DNA from: DAOUAM01 sp034433305
GTDB lineage: Bacteria; Chloroflexota; Dehalococcoidia; Lucifugimonadales; DAOUAM01
NCBI GenBank assembly: GCA_034433305.1
Contig: DAOUAM010000014.1
Coordinates: 1-14,688, forward strand
Length of the DNA: 14,688 bases
Reading direction: 5' to 3'
The notes beneath the pieces were generated by a model. It did no database searches. It was not told the DNA's origin and saw only the letters and a program-made list of their open reading frames with translations. The translations under genes and the position numbers were made by a program. Shown here piece by piece: positions 1-6,995 of this stretch (position 1 is the first letter of the stretch; each line of letters starts with the position of its first letter).

Positions 1-112
1 GATAGTACCCGCCAGGTAAAGCCTCGGGCCGCCTGGAACGAAGCGAGGGCGGGAAGCTTCCCGCCCTCGCTTCGTTCCAGGCGGCCCGAGGCTTTACCTG
101 GCGGGTACTATC
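1..112. repeat. Perfect 112-bp palindrome at the window edge
   Basis: Bases 1-56 are the exact reverse complement of bases 57-112, centred on AAGCTT with no loop. The right arm contains the last codons and stop (94-96) of the minus-strand binding-protein gene, so the left arm duplicates coding sequence in inverted orientation. A natural terminator would not be expected to include the end of a reading frame in a perfect, loop-less stem. The best explanation is a fold-back artefact at a contig end; a genuine inverted duplication or cruciform is possible but less likely. Confidence 0.95.
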
Positions 113-1968
113 TTATGGAAGGCCGACGTGCCAAAGGCCGTTGGGTCCATCACCCACTCCTTGATGGAGTTGGGGTTGTACACCGTCAGGGCGGGCACGG
201 CCACAACTCCGGGCTTCAGCGCCCAGTGGTACATGTAGTCGAAGTACTCCTTCTTCAACTCGATGCGCTTTTGCTTGTCCAGCTCCGCGGCCATCTTCAG
301 GTAGATCTCGGCCCCCTTGGGGGTCTCGTAGCAGATGCAGTAGCCGCCACGGGAGAGGCTGGTCTCCTCGATGCCCGCAGGCCAGTCAAAGGGGAAGATG
401 GTCTGGCCGTCGTCGCCGGAGGTAAGCCTGGGAACAGTGGCGGTGCGGCCCACCAGGCTGGGGCGGAAGACGGCGTAGGGGTACTTGAGCACCTGGGACT
501 TGATGCCGATCTGGGCCATCATGCCGCTGATGGCATCCATGATCTCCTCACCCAGGCCGCCCGTATGGCCGGTGTTGACGAAGAGCGGCATCTCGAACCT
601 GAACCCGTCGCCGCCCTTCTTATAGCCAGCCTTGTCCAGGAACTCGTTGGCCTTGGCCAGGTCATAGGGGTACTCCCACTTGGTGTCCCAGTAGGGGCTT
701 TTCTCGTCAATGTAGGGCATATGGACGGGCCAGCCCAGGCCATTGAGGAACTGCTTGTTGATGCCTGCCCGGTCAATGGCCATGGCCACGGCCCAGCGGA
801 CCAGGCGTGCCTGCTCCATGTCGTCCATGCCCTGGGGGTTGTTGGAGTCTTGAGGCTTCCAGGGGTTGCCGATCCAGGGCAGGTCGTTGACGTACACGGG
901 GCTACTAGCAGCCCCCAGGGGCTCGCCAGTGAGGGCGTTCTTCTCCTCCCAGAGGTTGCCGGAGAAAATGATACCCTGCTGGCTGGCATTGCCGGAACTG
1001 GTGGTCTTGAAGCCCTGCTCCAGCACCTTGTTGACGCTCTTGATGGCCAACTCGGCCACATCCAGCTCACCGGTCTGGAGGGCAGCTACCCTGGCCGAGT
1101 CCTCAGGTATGGCCTGGATTATGACCTTCTCTATCTGAGGCTTGTACTTCCAGTGCTGGTCGAAGCGGGTCAGCACCGCGCGGTCATCCCGCACCCAGCT
1201 CTCTACCTGAAGTGGGCCAGTAGCAACGACGTTGTCCTTCATCCAGTCCTCGCCATTCTTGTCGAAAGCCTGCTTGGAGTGGATCAGGAGGCCAACAAAC
1301 CCGTTGGCATTCATCATGTAGGTGTTCCAGTGGGTATCCACCGACGCAAAGGTGTACTCCACGTGGTTCTTGTCCAGGGCTTTGGCAGGGTTGGTACCGA
1401 AGAGCGTGGAAAAGTAGGAGGCGCTGGGGGCGATGCTGTGAGGCGTGAGCGTCGGGTTGACCATGTTGTAGCTCCAGGCCACGTCCTCGGCGGTCATTTC
1501 GCCCCAGCCCTTGTGGAACTGGACGCCCTGGCGGGTCTCGATGACCACTTTCTTGCCATCCGGGGCGAGGTCCCATCTGATGGCCAGCTCTCCCACTTCG
1601 TAGTTCACAGTGCCGTCGGGATTCCACTCCCAGGTGAAGAGGTCTTCGCCGATGCCCCAGCCCTGGCCATCGTAGAACTCGCAGAAGGTGGTGTTAACAC
1701 CAGGCGCGCAAGTGAGGACAGACTGGCCATAGGCTATGGTGCTCCTGGGGTTCTTGGGGGCGGGCGCCTGGCCGCCCGTCTGTGCCGCGGTGGGCGTGGC
1801 TACGGGCGCCGTGGTAGGCGTAGCTGCTGGGGCGCCTGGCGGGCTTGTTGGCTGCACGGCTGGCGCAGTAGTGGCCGTCGGCGAAGGCTCCTGCGCGCCA
1901 GTACACGCCAGCGCCAGGGCCACTATGCTGCACAGCAAGACAGAGAGCGCTACCAGCGACCGTTTCAT
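94..1968 (-). CDS. ABC transporter substrate-binding lipoprotein, family 5 (peptide/nickel type)
   Basis: Extracytoplasmic solute-binding protein that would deliver a peptide or other small molecule to a DppBC/OppBC-type permease. The 624 residues begin with a lipoprotein signal (MKRSLVALSV, hydrophobic to about residue 21, LALAC with Cys22 as the likely lipidated residue). A Thr/Pro/Ala-rich tether follows to about residue 75, then an SBP_bac_5-like body. The segment around WDLAPDGKKVVIETRQGVQFHKG, with TAEDV shortly after, is the family's usual N-lobe signature. The start at 1968 is preceded by AGGAGG six bases upstream. No permease is adjacent: the gene stands alone on this strand and its downstream side is lost at the window edge. 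It is a paralogue of the protein at 8665-10596; both tethers contain APVATPTAAQ. The ligand cannot be told from sequence. The family is secure, the substrate unknown. Confidence 0.93.
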   Translation of the reverse strand: MKRSLVALSVLLCSIVALALACTGAQEPSPTATTAPAVQPTSPPGAPAATPTTAPVATPTAAQTGGQAPAPKNPRSTIAYGQSVLTCAPGVNTTFCEFYDGQGWGIGEDLFTWEWNPDGTVNYEVGELAIRWDLAPDGKKVVIETRQGVQFHKGWGEMTAEDVAWSYNMVNPTLTPHSIAPSASYFSTLFGTNPAKALDKNHVEYTFASVDTHWNTYMMNANGFVGLLIHSKQAFDKNGEDWMKDNVVATGPLQVESWVRDDRAVLTRFDQHWKYKPQIEKVIIQAIPEDSARVAALQTGELDVAELAIKSVNKVLEQGFKTTSSGNASQQGIIFSGNLWEEKNALTGEPLGAASSPVYVNDLPWIGNPWKPQDSNNPQGMDDMEQARLVRWAVAMAIDRAGINKQFLNGLGWPVHMPYIDEKSPYWDTKWEYPYDLAKANEFLDKAGYKKGGDGFRFEMPLFVNTGHTGGLGEEIMDAISGMMAQIGIKSQVLKYPYAVFRPSLVGRTATVPRLTSGDDGQTIFPFDWPAGIEETSLSRGGYCICYETPKGAEIYLKMAAELDKQKRIELKKEYFDYMYHWALKPGVVAVPALTVYNPNSIKEWVMDPTAFGTSAFHKIVPAR

Positions 1969-2160
1969 CGTGTACCTCCTCTGATGATGAGGCTAATCTG
2001 GCTCTTCAGCCATGGGGGACAGGCTGTGCGGGCGAGACCTCCTGGGGGAATACGCATCTTGCTCCTGATGCCCGGCATGTGTGCCGTTACTCCCCTCGGT
2101 CCGACTGCAAAGCGTGCGATATCAGCCCGCCCCAGCACAGGGGTGTAGCCGAGCGCCGTC

Positions 2161-2189
2161 AGACTACAATACCCCAATACCGGTGTCAA
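2161..2189 (-). promoter_or_regulatory. Weak candidate promoter for the 94-1968 gene
   Basis: Read on the minus strand, a perfect TTGACA (2189-2184) is followed 17 bases later by TAGTCT (2166-2161), a 3/6 match to TATAAT. It points toward the binding-protein start at 1968 and would give a leader of about 185 bases. The -35 box is good and the -10 box poor. Confidence 0.3.
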
Positions 2190-2485
2190 GTCTCTTACGA
2201 ATTCCGTCAGCACGTCGGGAACAGCCACATCCTCGACTCGTATGACAGCATTTCGTACAGACCAGGCGGGCAAGCCCGGCGCAGTGGCTTCACCCGCGCG
2301 CCGGCATGGGCCATAGTGTAGGCCCGAGGTGTTGCAAAAGTTTTGCCGGAAGGTTAAAGGACTGTTACAGCCGCCATCTTGCTCCTGTCGCCAGCGCAGC
2401 TTCCACAGGCCCAGCGACATGGTGACCACCCTCCAGCCACCTTCTGACGAATGTTGTTAAACCCAAATTAGCACTTTTTGACCAT

Positions 2486-2499
2486 GGAAGCGTGCTTCC
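2486..2499. promoter_or_regulatory. Operator-like inverted repeat upstream of the 2599 gene
   Basis: GGAAGC and GCTTCC are separated by two bases, about 100 bases before the start at 2599. They lie just after a TTGACC (-35-like, 2478-2483) and before a palindromic TAACGTTA (2507-2514). The symmetry suits a dimeric repressor site, but nothing identifies a regulator. Confidence 0.25.
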
Positions 2500-2598
2500 G
2501 TTCTGCTAACGTTAATTTATCCTTGCGCCACGTAGCCTGGTGACTCGGAGGCCACCGTACAGGGCATCGGTATCACAACAGAGAGGTGAGGTGCACAA

Positions 2599-3120
2599 AT
2601 GGTTATCGCGGCGGAAAGGGAAGTCCTCCCCAGGTCAGCGCCCCAGGTGGAGGTCCAGGGGGAAATCGCCCCAAGGCAAGCTGAAGAGAGCTTCATAGAT
2701 AAGGCCAGGGCGCTGGGTGTCAACCTGGCCCCACTGAAGATCACCGGACTGGACCGCCTGTCCCCCTGGATGGGGCGGAACGAGCAGTTCTTCCGCGTCT
2801 CCTGGCAGCGGCAGAGGTCACTATCCTTCTTCGGACTGCTCCACTTCTCCTGGACCAGGACCAGCAGCGGCATCTTCAGACAGCACGCGGCCAGCAAGGT
2901 CCTGCTGCCTCCTGAGGCTGAGAAGGTGGCCGAGAAGCTTCGGCCCCTTCCAGAGATCGAGGAAATGGTGGTGCTGGAAGAGCGGCGCATAGACCCCATC
3001 CTGGCCGTCCGTGTGAAAGGCGAGTGGTACGAGGCCTACCGCTGGTGGGAGCCTCCAGTGCTGCTGCGCGACGGGCGCCCGGTGTCCTCCAGGGGCATTC
3101 GCATGTCGGCCCGCTTGTGA
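2599..3120 (+). CDS. Hypothetical protein, 173 aa
   Basis: I do not recognise this family. The frame is credible: third positions are strongly G/C, and a purine-rich ribosome site (GAGGTGAGGTG, within 2583-2593) precedes the ATG. The product is soluble-looking, with no signal peptide or membrane segment. Residues 1-30 are rich in Glu, Gln and Pro. A middle stretch carries SPWMGRNEQFFRVSW and FFGLLHFSWTR, rich in aromatics. A charged helix-like part (residues 100-130, EAEKVAEKLRPLPEIEEMVVLEERR) is followed by DPILAVRVKGEWYEAYRWWEPP. The aromatic clusters suggest a compact beta-containing domain. It sits alone between a divergent transporter gene and a downstream dehydrogenase with its own promoter, so context says nothing about function. 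Confidence 0.65.
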   Translation: MVIAAEREVLPRSAPQVEVQGEIAPRQAEESFIDKARALGVNLAPLKITGLDRLSPWMGRNEQFFRVSWQRQRSLSFFGLLHFSWTRTSSGIFRQHAASKVLLPPEAEKVAEKLRPLPEIEEMVVLEERRIDPILAVRVKGEWYEAYRWWEPPVLLRDGRPVSSRGIRMSARL

Positions 3121-3308
3121 CCAGCGGCCATGCTTCCATGACAGGCCACTGAAAAGGCGCTCGTCGCCTCCGGTGGGCCTGTGCAGCGCCATGGAAGTGG
3201 CCCCTCTTTCTCGCCCCTCTGACTGAGAGTGGCGGGCGGTACACGCGCGTAAAGCCTCAAGGAATTGGCCCATGTAGTGCTCACTGACCTGGCACAGGCA
3301 ACGAGGCA

Positions 3309-3435
3309 GGCGTCGAGACCTCACCCCCGGTCCTCCTCTCCAGTCTGCCCCCTCGACACTCGGGGCAGGCTGGAGAGGGGAACATAGATTGACCAGTGTT
3401 GTGTCCTTGCACACCAGGGGTGAGGTCTCGGCGTC
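3309..3435. repeat. Nested inverted repeat, outer arms 19 bp around an inner 17-19 bp hairpin
   Basis: The outer arms are 3309-3327 and 3417-3435, with the core GAGACCTCACCCC matching exactly and two outer mismatches that become G-U pairs in plus-strand RNA. The inner stem is CCTCTCCAGTCTGCCCC (3335-3351) against 3362-3378, with one T/G mismatch and a 10-base loop. Both levels are therefore pairing-compatible in RNA. There is no U-tract after either stem, so it is not a classical intrinsic terminator, although the inner stem could attenuate transcription. The architecture resembles a small dispersed palindromic element. Confidence 0.75.
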
Positions 3436-3492
3436 CTCCTGGCCCTGACTTTCCCGGGTGCTGCTGTCCGATGTGGCGCTAGCGGGCAGACC

Positions 3493-3501
3493 TGCTATAA
3501 T
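3493..3501 (+). promoter_or_regulatory. Extended -10 promoter for the hydroxyacid dehydrogenase gene
   Basis: TGCTATAAT gives a perfect TATAAT (3496-3501) with the TGN extension. No recognisable -35 lies at the usual distance, which is typical of extended -10 promoters. Transcription would begin near 3508, giving a leader of about 60 bases before the ATG at 3568. Confidence 0.55.
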
Positions 3502-3567
3502 CTCCATCTGGCCCGCCGCCGGCACATGAGACTCGTCCGGGCCTGTGGAAAGGATGGAGCAGCACCC

Positions 3568-4539
3568 ATGAGCACCAGGGTCTATTTCAGGACCACCCAC
3601 CGGATGAAGGACTTCCTGAAGCGCTGGACGCCGCCAGACGTGGACATAGTCTGGGTGGACGCCTCGGCGCCGGTGGAGGTCCAGGCCGAGGCGCTGAAGG
3701 ACGCCGTGGCCGTCTTCACCCTGCCGTCCCAGTTCCCCGTGGAGCTGGCCAGGCGCTGCCCCAGGCTCAGGCTGGTGCAGGTCTTCAGCGCAGGCGTCGA
3801 GGCCATAGACCTGGCCGCCCTGGGCGAGCTGGGCATCAAAGTCGCCAACAACGGCGGAGGCAACGCGCCGGCCGTCGCCGAGCACACCGTCGCTCTCATG
3901 GTCAGCGTCTACCGCAGGCTCAAGGCCCAGTTCGCCGCCGTGGACTCAGGGCAGTGGGCCGGCGACTTCTTCCCCGAGTGGTTCTCCAGCACCTTCGAGC
4001 TTACGGGCAAGACTGTGGGCATCGTTGGCCTGGGCAGGATCGGCAAGCAGGTAGCCAGGCGGCTCCAGGGCTGGGACTGCAAGCTTATCTACCACGACAT
4101 CGCCGATATCCCCCGCCATGTGGAGCGGGAGCTTCACATGGCGCGCATGCCCCTGGACGAGTTGCTCCGGACGTCGGACATCGTGACGCTGCACGTGCCT
4201 CTCACCGGGCGCACCCGTGGCATGATAGGCGACCGCGAGCTTGGCCTGATGAAGCCCACCGCCGTGCTTATCAACACCTGTCGCGGCCCCGTGGTGGACG
4301 AGGCGGCGCTGGCACGCGCCCTCAGGGCCGGCAAGATCGCCGGCGCCGGCCTGGACGTGGTCGCCCAGGAGCCTCCGCCCAGGGACAACCCGCTGCTGCA
4401 CCTGGACAACGTCATTGTCTCGCCGCACCTGGCGGGCATGTCCCAGGAGGCCGCCCAGCGCAACATTGCCTTTGCCGTCCAGAACCTCCTCCGTGTCTCT
4501 GGCGGCCAGGAGCCTGAGTCCGTCGTGCTGCCCGAATAG
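3568..4539 (+). CDS. D-2-hydroxyacid dehydrogenase (NAD(P)-dependent)
   Basis: Cytosolic oxidoreductase interconverting a 2-oxoacid and a D-2-hydroxyacid with NAD(H) or NADP(H). The 323 residues match the usual family length. The Rossmann fingerprint GLGRIG is at residues 154-159 of the chosen start, followed by an acidic residue in YHDI near 177. The catalytic trio is in place: Arg239 in NTCRGPVVDE, Glu268 in AQEPPP and His287 in SPHLAG. VANNGGGNAPAVAEH (about 93-107) is the usual hinge region. An ATG at 3526 would add 14 residues, but only the 3568 ATG has a Shine-Dalgarno-like GGAG about eight bases upstream, and homologues begin near here. The gene appears monocistronic, with its own extended -10 promoter. 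Substrate is undetermined; glyoxylate/hydroxypyruvate reductase or phosphoglycerate dehydrogenase-like roles are possible. Confidence 0.9.
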   Translation: MSTRVYFRTTHRMKDFLKRWTPPDVDIVWVDASAPVEVQAEALKDAVAVFTLPSQFPVELARRCPRLRLVQVFSAGVEAIDLAALGELGIKVANNGGGNAPAVAEHTVALMVSVYRRLKAQFAAVDSGQWAGDFFPEWFSSTFELTGKTVGIVGLGRIGKQVARRLQGWDCKLIYHDIADIPRHVERELHMARMPLDELLRTSDIVTLHVPLTGRTRGMIGDRELGLMKPTAVLINTCRGPVVDEAALARALRAGKIAGAGLDVVAQEPPPRDNPLLHLDNVIVSPHLAGMSQEAAQRNIAFAVQNLLRVSGGQEPESVVLPE

Positions 4540-4930
4540 CCCCTGCCGGCCCTGAAGCACGGGAGGCCCCCTTCCTCATAAGGCACAGGCGACTTCTTCC
4601 ACTCACCCCGCCCGGACTGGTTACTGTCCGCAGTGCCAGCATGCTCCTGCGTGCCACTCCCACCGGCGCCCCGGCTGAGCAGACTTGACATAATGAATAG
4701 ACCGTAGCCCTGTAGGGGCAACCCTTGTGGTTGCCCAGGGCCTCGGGCAACCACAAGGGTTGCCCCTACAGAATTGGTATATAAGGCCGTCCCTGGTGGA
4801 CTACGCCATAAGCCAGCTATGCTCATCTGGTAGTGCTGGACGGGTGGGGCAGCGGCAAGTCCGCCCCGTGCTACAGCCCGCTGGAGCTGTTCGACTCCGG
4901 GGCAAGAAGCCGCTGGCGGATGCTGTCAGC
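4540..4930. other. Convergent intergenic region with a dispersed hairpin repeat
   Basis: This lies between convergent genes, the dehydrogenase (+) and the toroid-like protein (-). Its only clear structure is the 27-bp-arm inverted repeat at 4710-4771. Open frames across it encode peptides such as VGATLVVARGPGQPQ, which come from the repeat and are not genes. No U-tract flanks the hairpin on either strand. Confidence 0.7.
4710..4771. repeat. Perfect 27-bp inverted repeat, 8-base loop
   Basis: Bases 4710-4736 and 4745-4771 are exact reverse complements around the loop AGGGCCTC. Each arm reads outward to inward as CTGTAGGGGCAACC then CTTGTGGTTGCCC. Translated, it gives VGATLVVAR- and QPQGLPLQ-type peptides, a familiar mark of dispersed REP-like palindromes in GC-rich environmental genomes. 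Its position between converging genes would suit a bidirectional transcription block, though it lacks the U-tract of an intrinsic terminator. It may be mobilised in trans. Confidence 0.93.
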
Positions 4931-6691
4931 CTACACCCAGGGGAAGGCCAGCGTCGGCTGGTTGGCGTAGCGGCGCATGCGGAGGACGACGCGCCCGCCA
5001 GCGCCAGGGGCCAGGCGCACGGCGAGGTGGGAGTGGTCCACAGGCGTCTCCTTGCCGTCCACCGAGGCGCTAGTAATCTGGTGCTCGGCGTAGGCGCCGC
5101 CCTGGACAATGACCGTCCGCTCCCGCACCTGGCTGAGGTTCACCAGTGTCACCACGGCCTCGTCAGGCCCCAGGCGCTCCACCAGCGTGGCCACGTCCTC
5201 GGGCAGCCCGGCGCGGCGACGCAGGGGGTCGAAGTAGCGCAGCCGGCAGTGCAGGGGATAGCCAGCCCTGCCCGTGGGCAGGCCGCCCAGCATGAGCTGC
5301 ACCAGGTTCTCCACCGTGGCCGGGTTCAGGGGATTGGGGTCGTCGGACATGCGCGTGTCGGGCGTGGAGGTGTCCTGGCGCATCATGTCCACCTTCTGCC
5401 GCAGCGCAGCGAAGTCCTCCTGGAGCGCCCGTAGCGGGTACTGGGGGTCGCGGCCCTCCAGGAAGGCCAGCCAGCCGGTGCCAGGCAGCGGCTCCCTGTC
5501 CTGCGGGGCCAGCGACCAGTAGTACACCTCCAGCGCGCCGGCCGAGAAAGGCTCGGGCCGGTAGTCGTACCAGCCCTGGTCGCCGTACATGCGCGGGTAC
5601 ATGGCCCTGCCGCCCACGGCCTTCCTGTTGGCGTTGACCTGCTGGATGATGCCGCGCCAGACGTCCACGTAGCGCTGGTCGCCGGTGAGCAGCAGGGCAT
5701 TGGCGAAGCCGTAGAAGCACCTGTCCTGGAAGGCGGGCCGGTGGGCCAGCTCGCCCGTCTGGGGCACCACCACGGTGAAGCCCCAGCCATAGACGCCGCC
5801 GTACCACTTGCCGTCACAGGCGCCGCCGATGGTGCCGTCCAGGCCGACGTTGGTGGGGATAAGGCCGCCGTTGGCCCGGGTGCGCTCCACCCAGGCGTCC
5901 ACGTACTCCAGCAACCAGTTCCTGTACCTGGCCTCGCCGGTGAGGGCGTAGGCGTTGAAGGCCAGGGTGGTGGCGCCCAGGTTGAGGGGATGGTCGCCCA
6001 CCACGTCGTTGTAGTCCTTGAAGTGGGCCAGCATCTCCTCGTAGCTGCGCTCCCCGTGGCCGGGCTTGAAGCGCCCCGCCAGCTCGATGGGGTCGCCGGC
6101 CCAGTCCAGCGCCGTCGCCTTGCGCAGCAGCGGGCCACGGCTGCCATTGAACATGCTGCGGATGATTCGGTGCTGCGGGTCGTAGTTGGGCGCCTGGGGG
6201 TCCTCGTTCATGTACAGGCCGGCGTACCGCCTGACGCGGCTAATGTACGCGGCGTCATAAGGCTCCGAAAGCCCCTGCAGGACGAAGGCCGACAGCCACT
6301 CCCCGTGGTGGAACCAGTCGAACATGACCGGGAACTCTTTGTAGTACATGCCATCGCGGGCGAAAGGCACGTCCACCGTCTTTGCCTCGGTGTACTGGCG
6401 CAGGTGGCCCTCCCAGCCCTTGCGGTACATCTGGAGCACCGTGTCGGGCGCGCCCAGGGCGTGGAGCATGGTCCAGTTCAGCAGGTTCTCGGCGGCATCG
6501 TCGGGGCCGTCATCGCCGCCCCAGCGGGGCACGCACAGCAGGTAGCCCCGTTCGTCGAAGTACTTCTCGAAGAACTCCTGGCAGGCCTCTGCCTGCGCCC
6601 TGATAAGCTCCCGCTCCAGCAGCGCCCACGCCGGCGGCGCCTGGGGCGTGGTGATGGGGACGACGGCCTCGCGGGCGTTGGTGGTCCTCAT
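4931..6691 (-). CDS. Hypothetical protein, possible (alpha/alpha)6-toroid (six-hairpin glycosidase-like)
   Basis: The 586-residue product has no signal peptide, so it is probably cytosolic. I do not recognise the exact family. Aromatic-rich helical repeats run to about residue 430, including PRWGGDDGPDDAAENLLNW (55-73), FDWFHHGEWLSAF (124-136), GDHPLNLGATTLAFNAYALTG (232-252), GTIGGACDGKWYGGVYGWGF (286-305) and YPRMYGDQGWYDYRPEPF (365-382). This periodicity with Trp/Tyr/Asp-Gly clusters resembles (alpha/alpha)-barrel sugar-active enzymes. Residues 505-575 look like a beta-sandwich (EAVVTLVNLS, AVRLAPGAGGRVVLRM). The start is residue M of MRTTNAREA at 6691, with GGAGG six bases upstream; a longer open frame to 6922 merely translates the repeat region. 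It is a lyase, hydrolase or isomerase candidate; the fold call is an impression, not a match. Confidence 0.75.
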   Translation of the reverse strand: MRTTNAREAVVPITTPQAPPAWALLERELIRAQAEACQEFFEKYFDERGYLLCVPRWGGDDGPDDAAENLLNWTMLHALGAPDTVLQMYRKGWEGHLRQYTEAKTVDVPFARDGMYYKEFPVMFDWFHHGEWLSAFVLQGLSEPYDAAYISRVRRYAGLYMNEDPQAPNYDPQHRIIRSMFNGSRGPLLRKATALDWAGDPIELAGRFKPGHGERSYEEMLAHFKDYNDVVGDHPLNLGATTLAFNAYALTGEARYRNWLLEYVDAWVERTRANGGLIPTNVGLDGTIGGACDGKWYGGVYGWGFTVVVPQTGELAHRPAFQDRCFYGFANALLLTGDQRYVDVWRGIIQQVNANRKAVGGRAMYPRMYGDQGWYDYRPEPFSAGALEVYYWSLAPQDREPLPGTGWLAFLEGRDPQYPLRALQEDFAALRQKVDMMRQDTSTPDTRMSDDPNPLNPATVENLVQLMLGGLPTGRAGYPLHCRLRYFDPLRRRAGLPEDVATLVERLGPDEAVVTLVNLSQVRERTVIVQGGAYAEHQITSASVDGKETPVDHSHLAVRLAPGAGGRVVLRMRRYANQPTLAFPWV

Positions 6692-6738
6692 GCTTGCCTC
6701 CGTTGGAGTCTCCTGCTGAGAAGTGCCATAATGCTCCC

Positions 6739-6894
6739 TTCCTGGCCTTCCCCCACAGGGGGCAGGGAGGGTCCTCGCCCCCTCTGGGGGAGAGCCAGAG
6801 AGGGGGCTGGCCTCTGGCCCAATTCCTGACCTTCCCCCACAGGGGGCAGGGACTGTTCTCGCCCCCTCTGGGGGAGAGCCAGAGAGGGGGCTGG
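6739..6894. repeat. Two tandem copies of a 72-bp palindromic repeat, 84-bp period
   Basis: Copy one spans 6739-6810 and copy two 6823-6894, separated by 12 bases and differing at four of 72 positions. Each unit holds two potential hairpins: CCCCC-ACA-GGGGG, and GCCCCC-TCTGG facing CCAGA-GAGGGGGC with a small bulge. Read on the minus strand it yields the duplicated peptide SPLSGSPPEGART-PAPCGGR, which inflates the upstream end of the 4931-6691 gene. This is a dispersed non-coding repeat. Confidence 0.92.
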
Positions 6895-6904
6895 TACATA
6901 CCAG
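6891..6904. promoter_or_regulatory. Small palindrome CTGGTA-CA-TACCAG
   Basis: Six-base arms with a two-base centre overlap the end of the second repeat copy. It is about 200 bases upstream of the 6691 start and about 90 bases beyond the stop of the radical SAM gene. It could be an operator or simply the repeat's edge. Confidence 0.2.
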
Positions 6905-6995
6905 ACCAGCGCCAATGGGCATCAGGTTACAGCATAAAAGAGTTTGGAAACACCCTCAGATACCCATTCTGGCTGGCCGCCAACAAGATACCACG

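Larger units (their letters stand above)
1969..2598. other. 630-base intergenic region between divergent genes
   Basis: No gene is supported here. An open frame on the minus strand (1965-2429) has only about 55% G/C at third positions in the part I counted, unlike the strong bias of neighbouring genes, and its product resembles nothing I know. The stretch holds the weak minus-strand promoter at 2161-2189 and, nearer the plus-strand gene, two small palindromes: GGAAGC-GT-GCTTCC (2486-2499) and TAACGTTA (2507-2514). The end near 2450-2520 is AT-richer than the rest, as expected of a promoter region, but I found no convincing paired -35/-10 for the gene at 2599. Confidence 0.7.
3121..3567. other. 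Intergenic region with nested inverted repeat and promoter
   Basis: No gene is supported between the hypothetical gene and the dehydrogenase. The first 190 bases show nothing recognisable. Bases 3309-3435 form a nested inverted repeat, and 3493-3501 is an extended -10 promoter, both listed separately. Confidence 0.7.
6692..6995. other. Intergenic region occupied by tandem palindromic repeats
   Basis: This separates two minus-strand genes. Most of it is the two-copy repeat at 6739-6894. Beyond that lies a small palindrome, CTGGTA-CA-TACCAG (6891-6904). The spacing suggests the radical SAM gene and the downstream gene are not tightly co-transcribed. I saw no convincing promoter for the 4931-6691 gene. 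Confidence 0.65.

Noticed and set aside
115..2148. Very long plus-strand open frame (677 aa) opposite the first binding-protein gene
   Set aside because: It is an antisense shadow; the minus-strand product has a lipoprotein signal, a ribosome site and recognisable family 5 motifs, while the plus-strand product resembles no protein.
1965..2429. Minus-strand open frame whose TGA overlaps the ATG at 1968
   Set aside because: The ATGA overlap looked like translational coupling, but third-position G/C is only about 55% in the part I counted, the sequence matches no family and it spans the likely promoter.
3335..3378. Intrinsic terminator for the 2599-3120 gene
   Set aside because: The stem is strong but lies more than 200 bases past the stop and is not followed by a run of T.
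4685..4690. TTGACA on the plus strand before the hairpin repeat
   Set aside because: No -10 box lies at a suitable distance and no plus-strand gene follows.
4134..4826. Minus-strand frames giving VGATLVVAR-type peptides
   Set aside because: They arise from the 27-bp inverted repeat and from antisense of the dehydrogenase gene; this is a well-known type of spurious protein.
4827..4971. Short plus-strand frame with a Walker-A-like GWGSGKS
   Set aside because: It has no ATG and no ribosome site, overlaps the end of the convergent gene, and a lone P-loop-like string in under 50 residues is likely chance.
6739..6894. CRISPR array
   Set aside because: There are only two copies, the units are 72 bp with internal hairpins, the intervening segment is 12 bases, and no cas gene is present.
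6692..6922. Upstream extension of the 4931-6691 gene with duplicated SPPEGART peptides
   Set aside because: The added 77 residues translate the tandem palindromic repeat, and a clear GGAGG ribosome site precedes the internal ATG at 6691.
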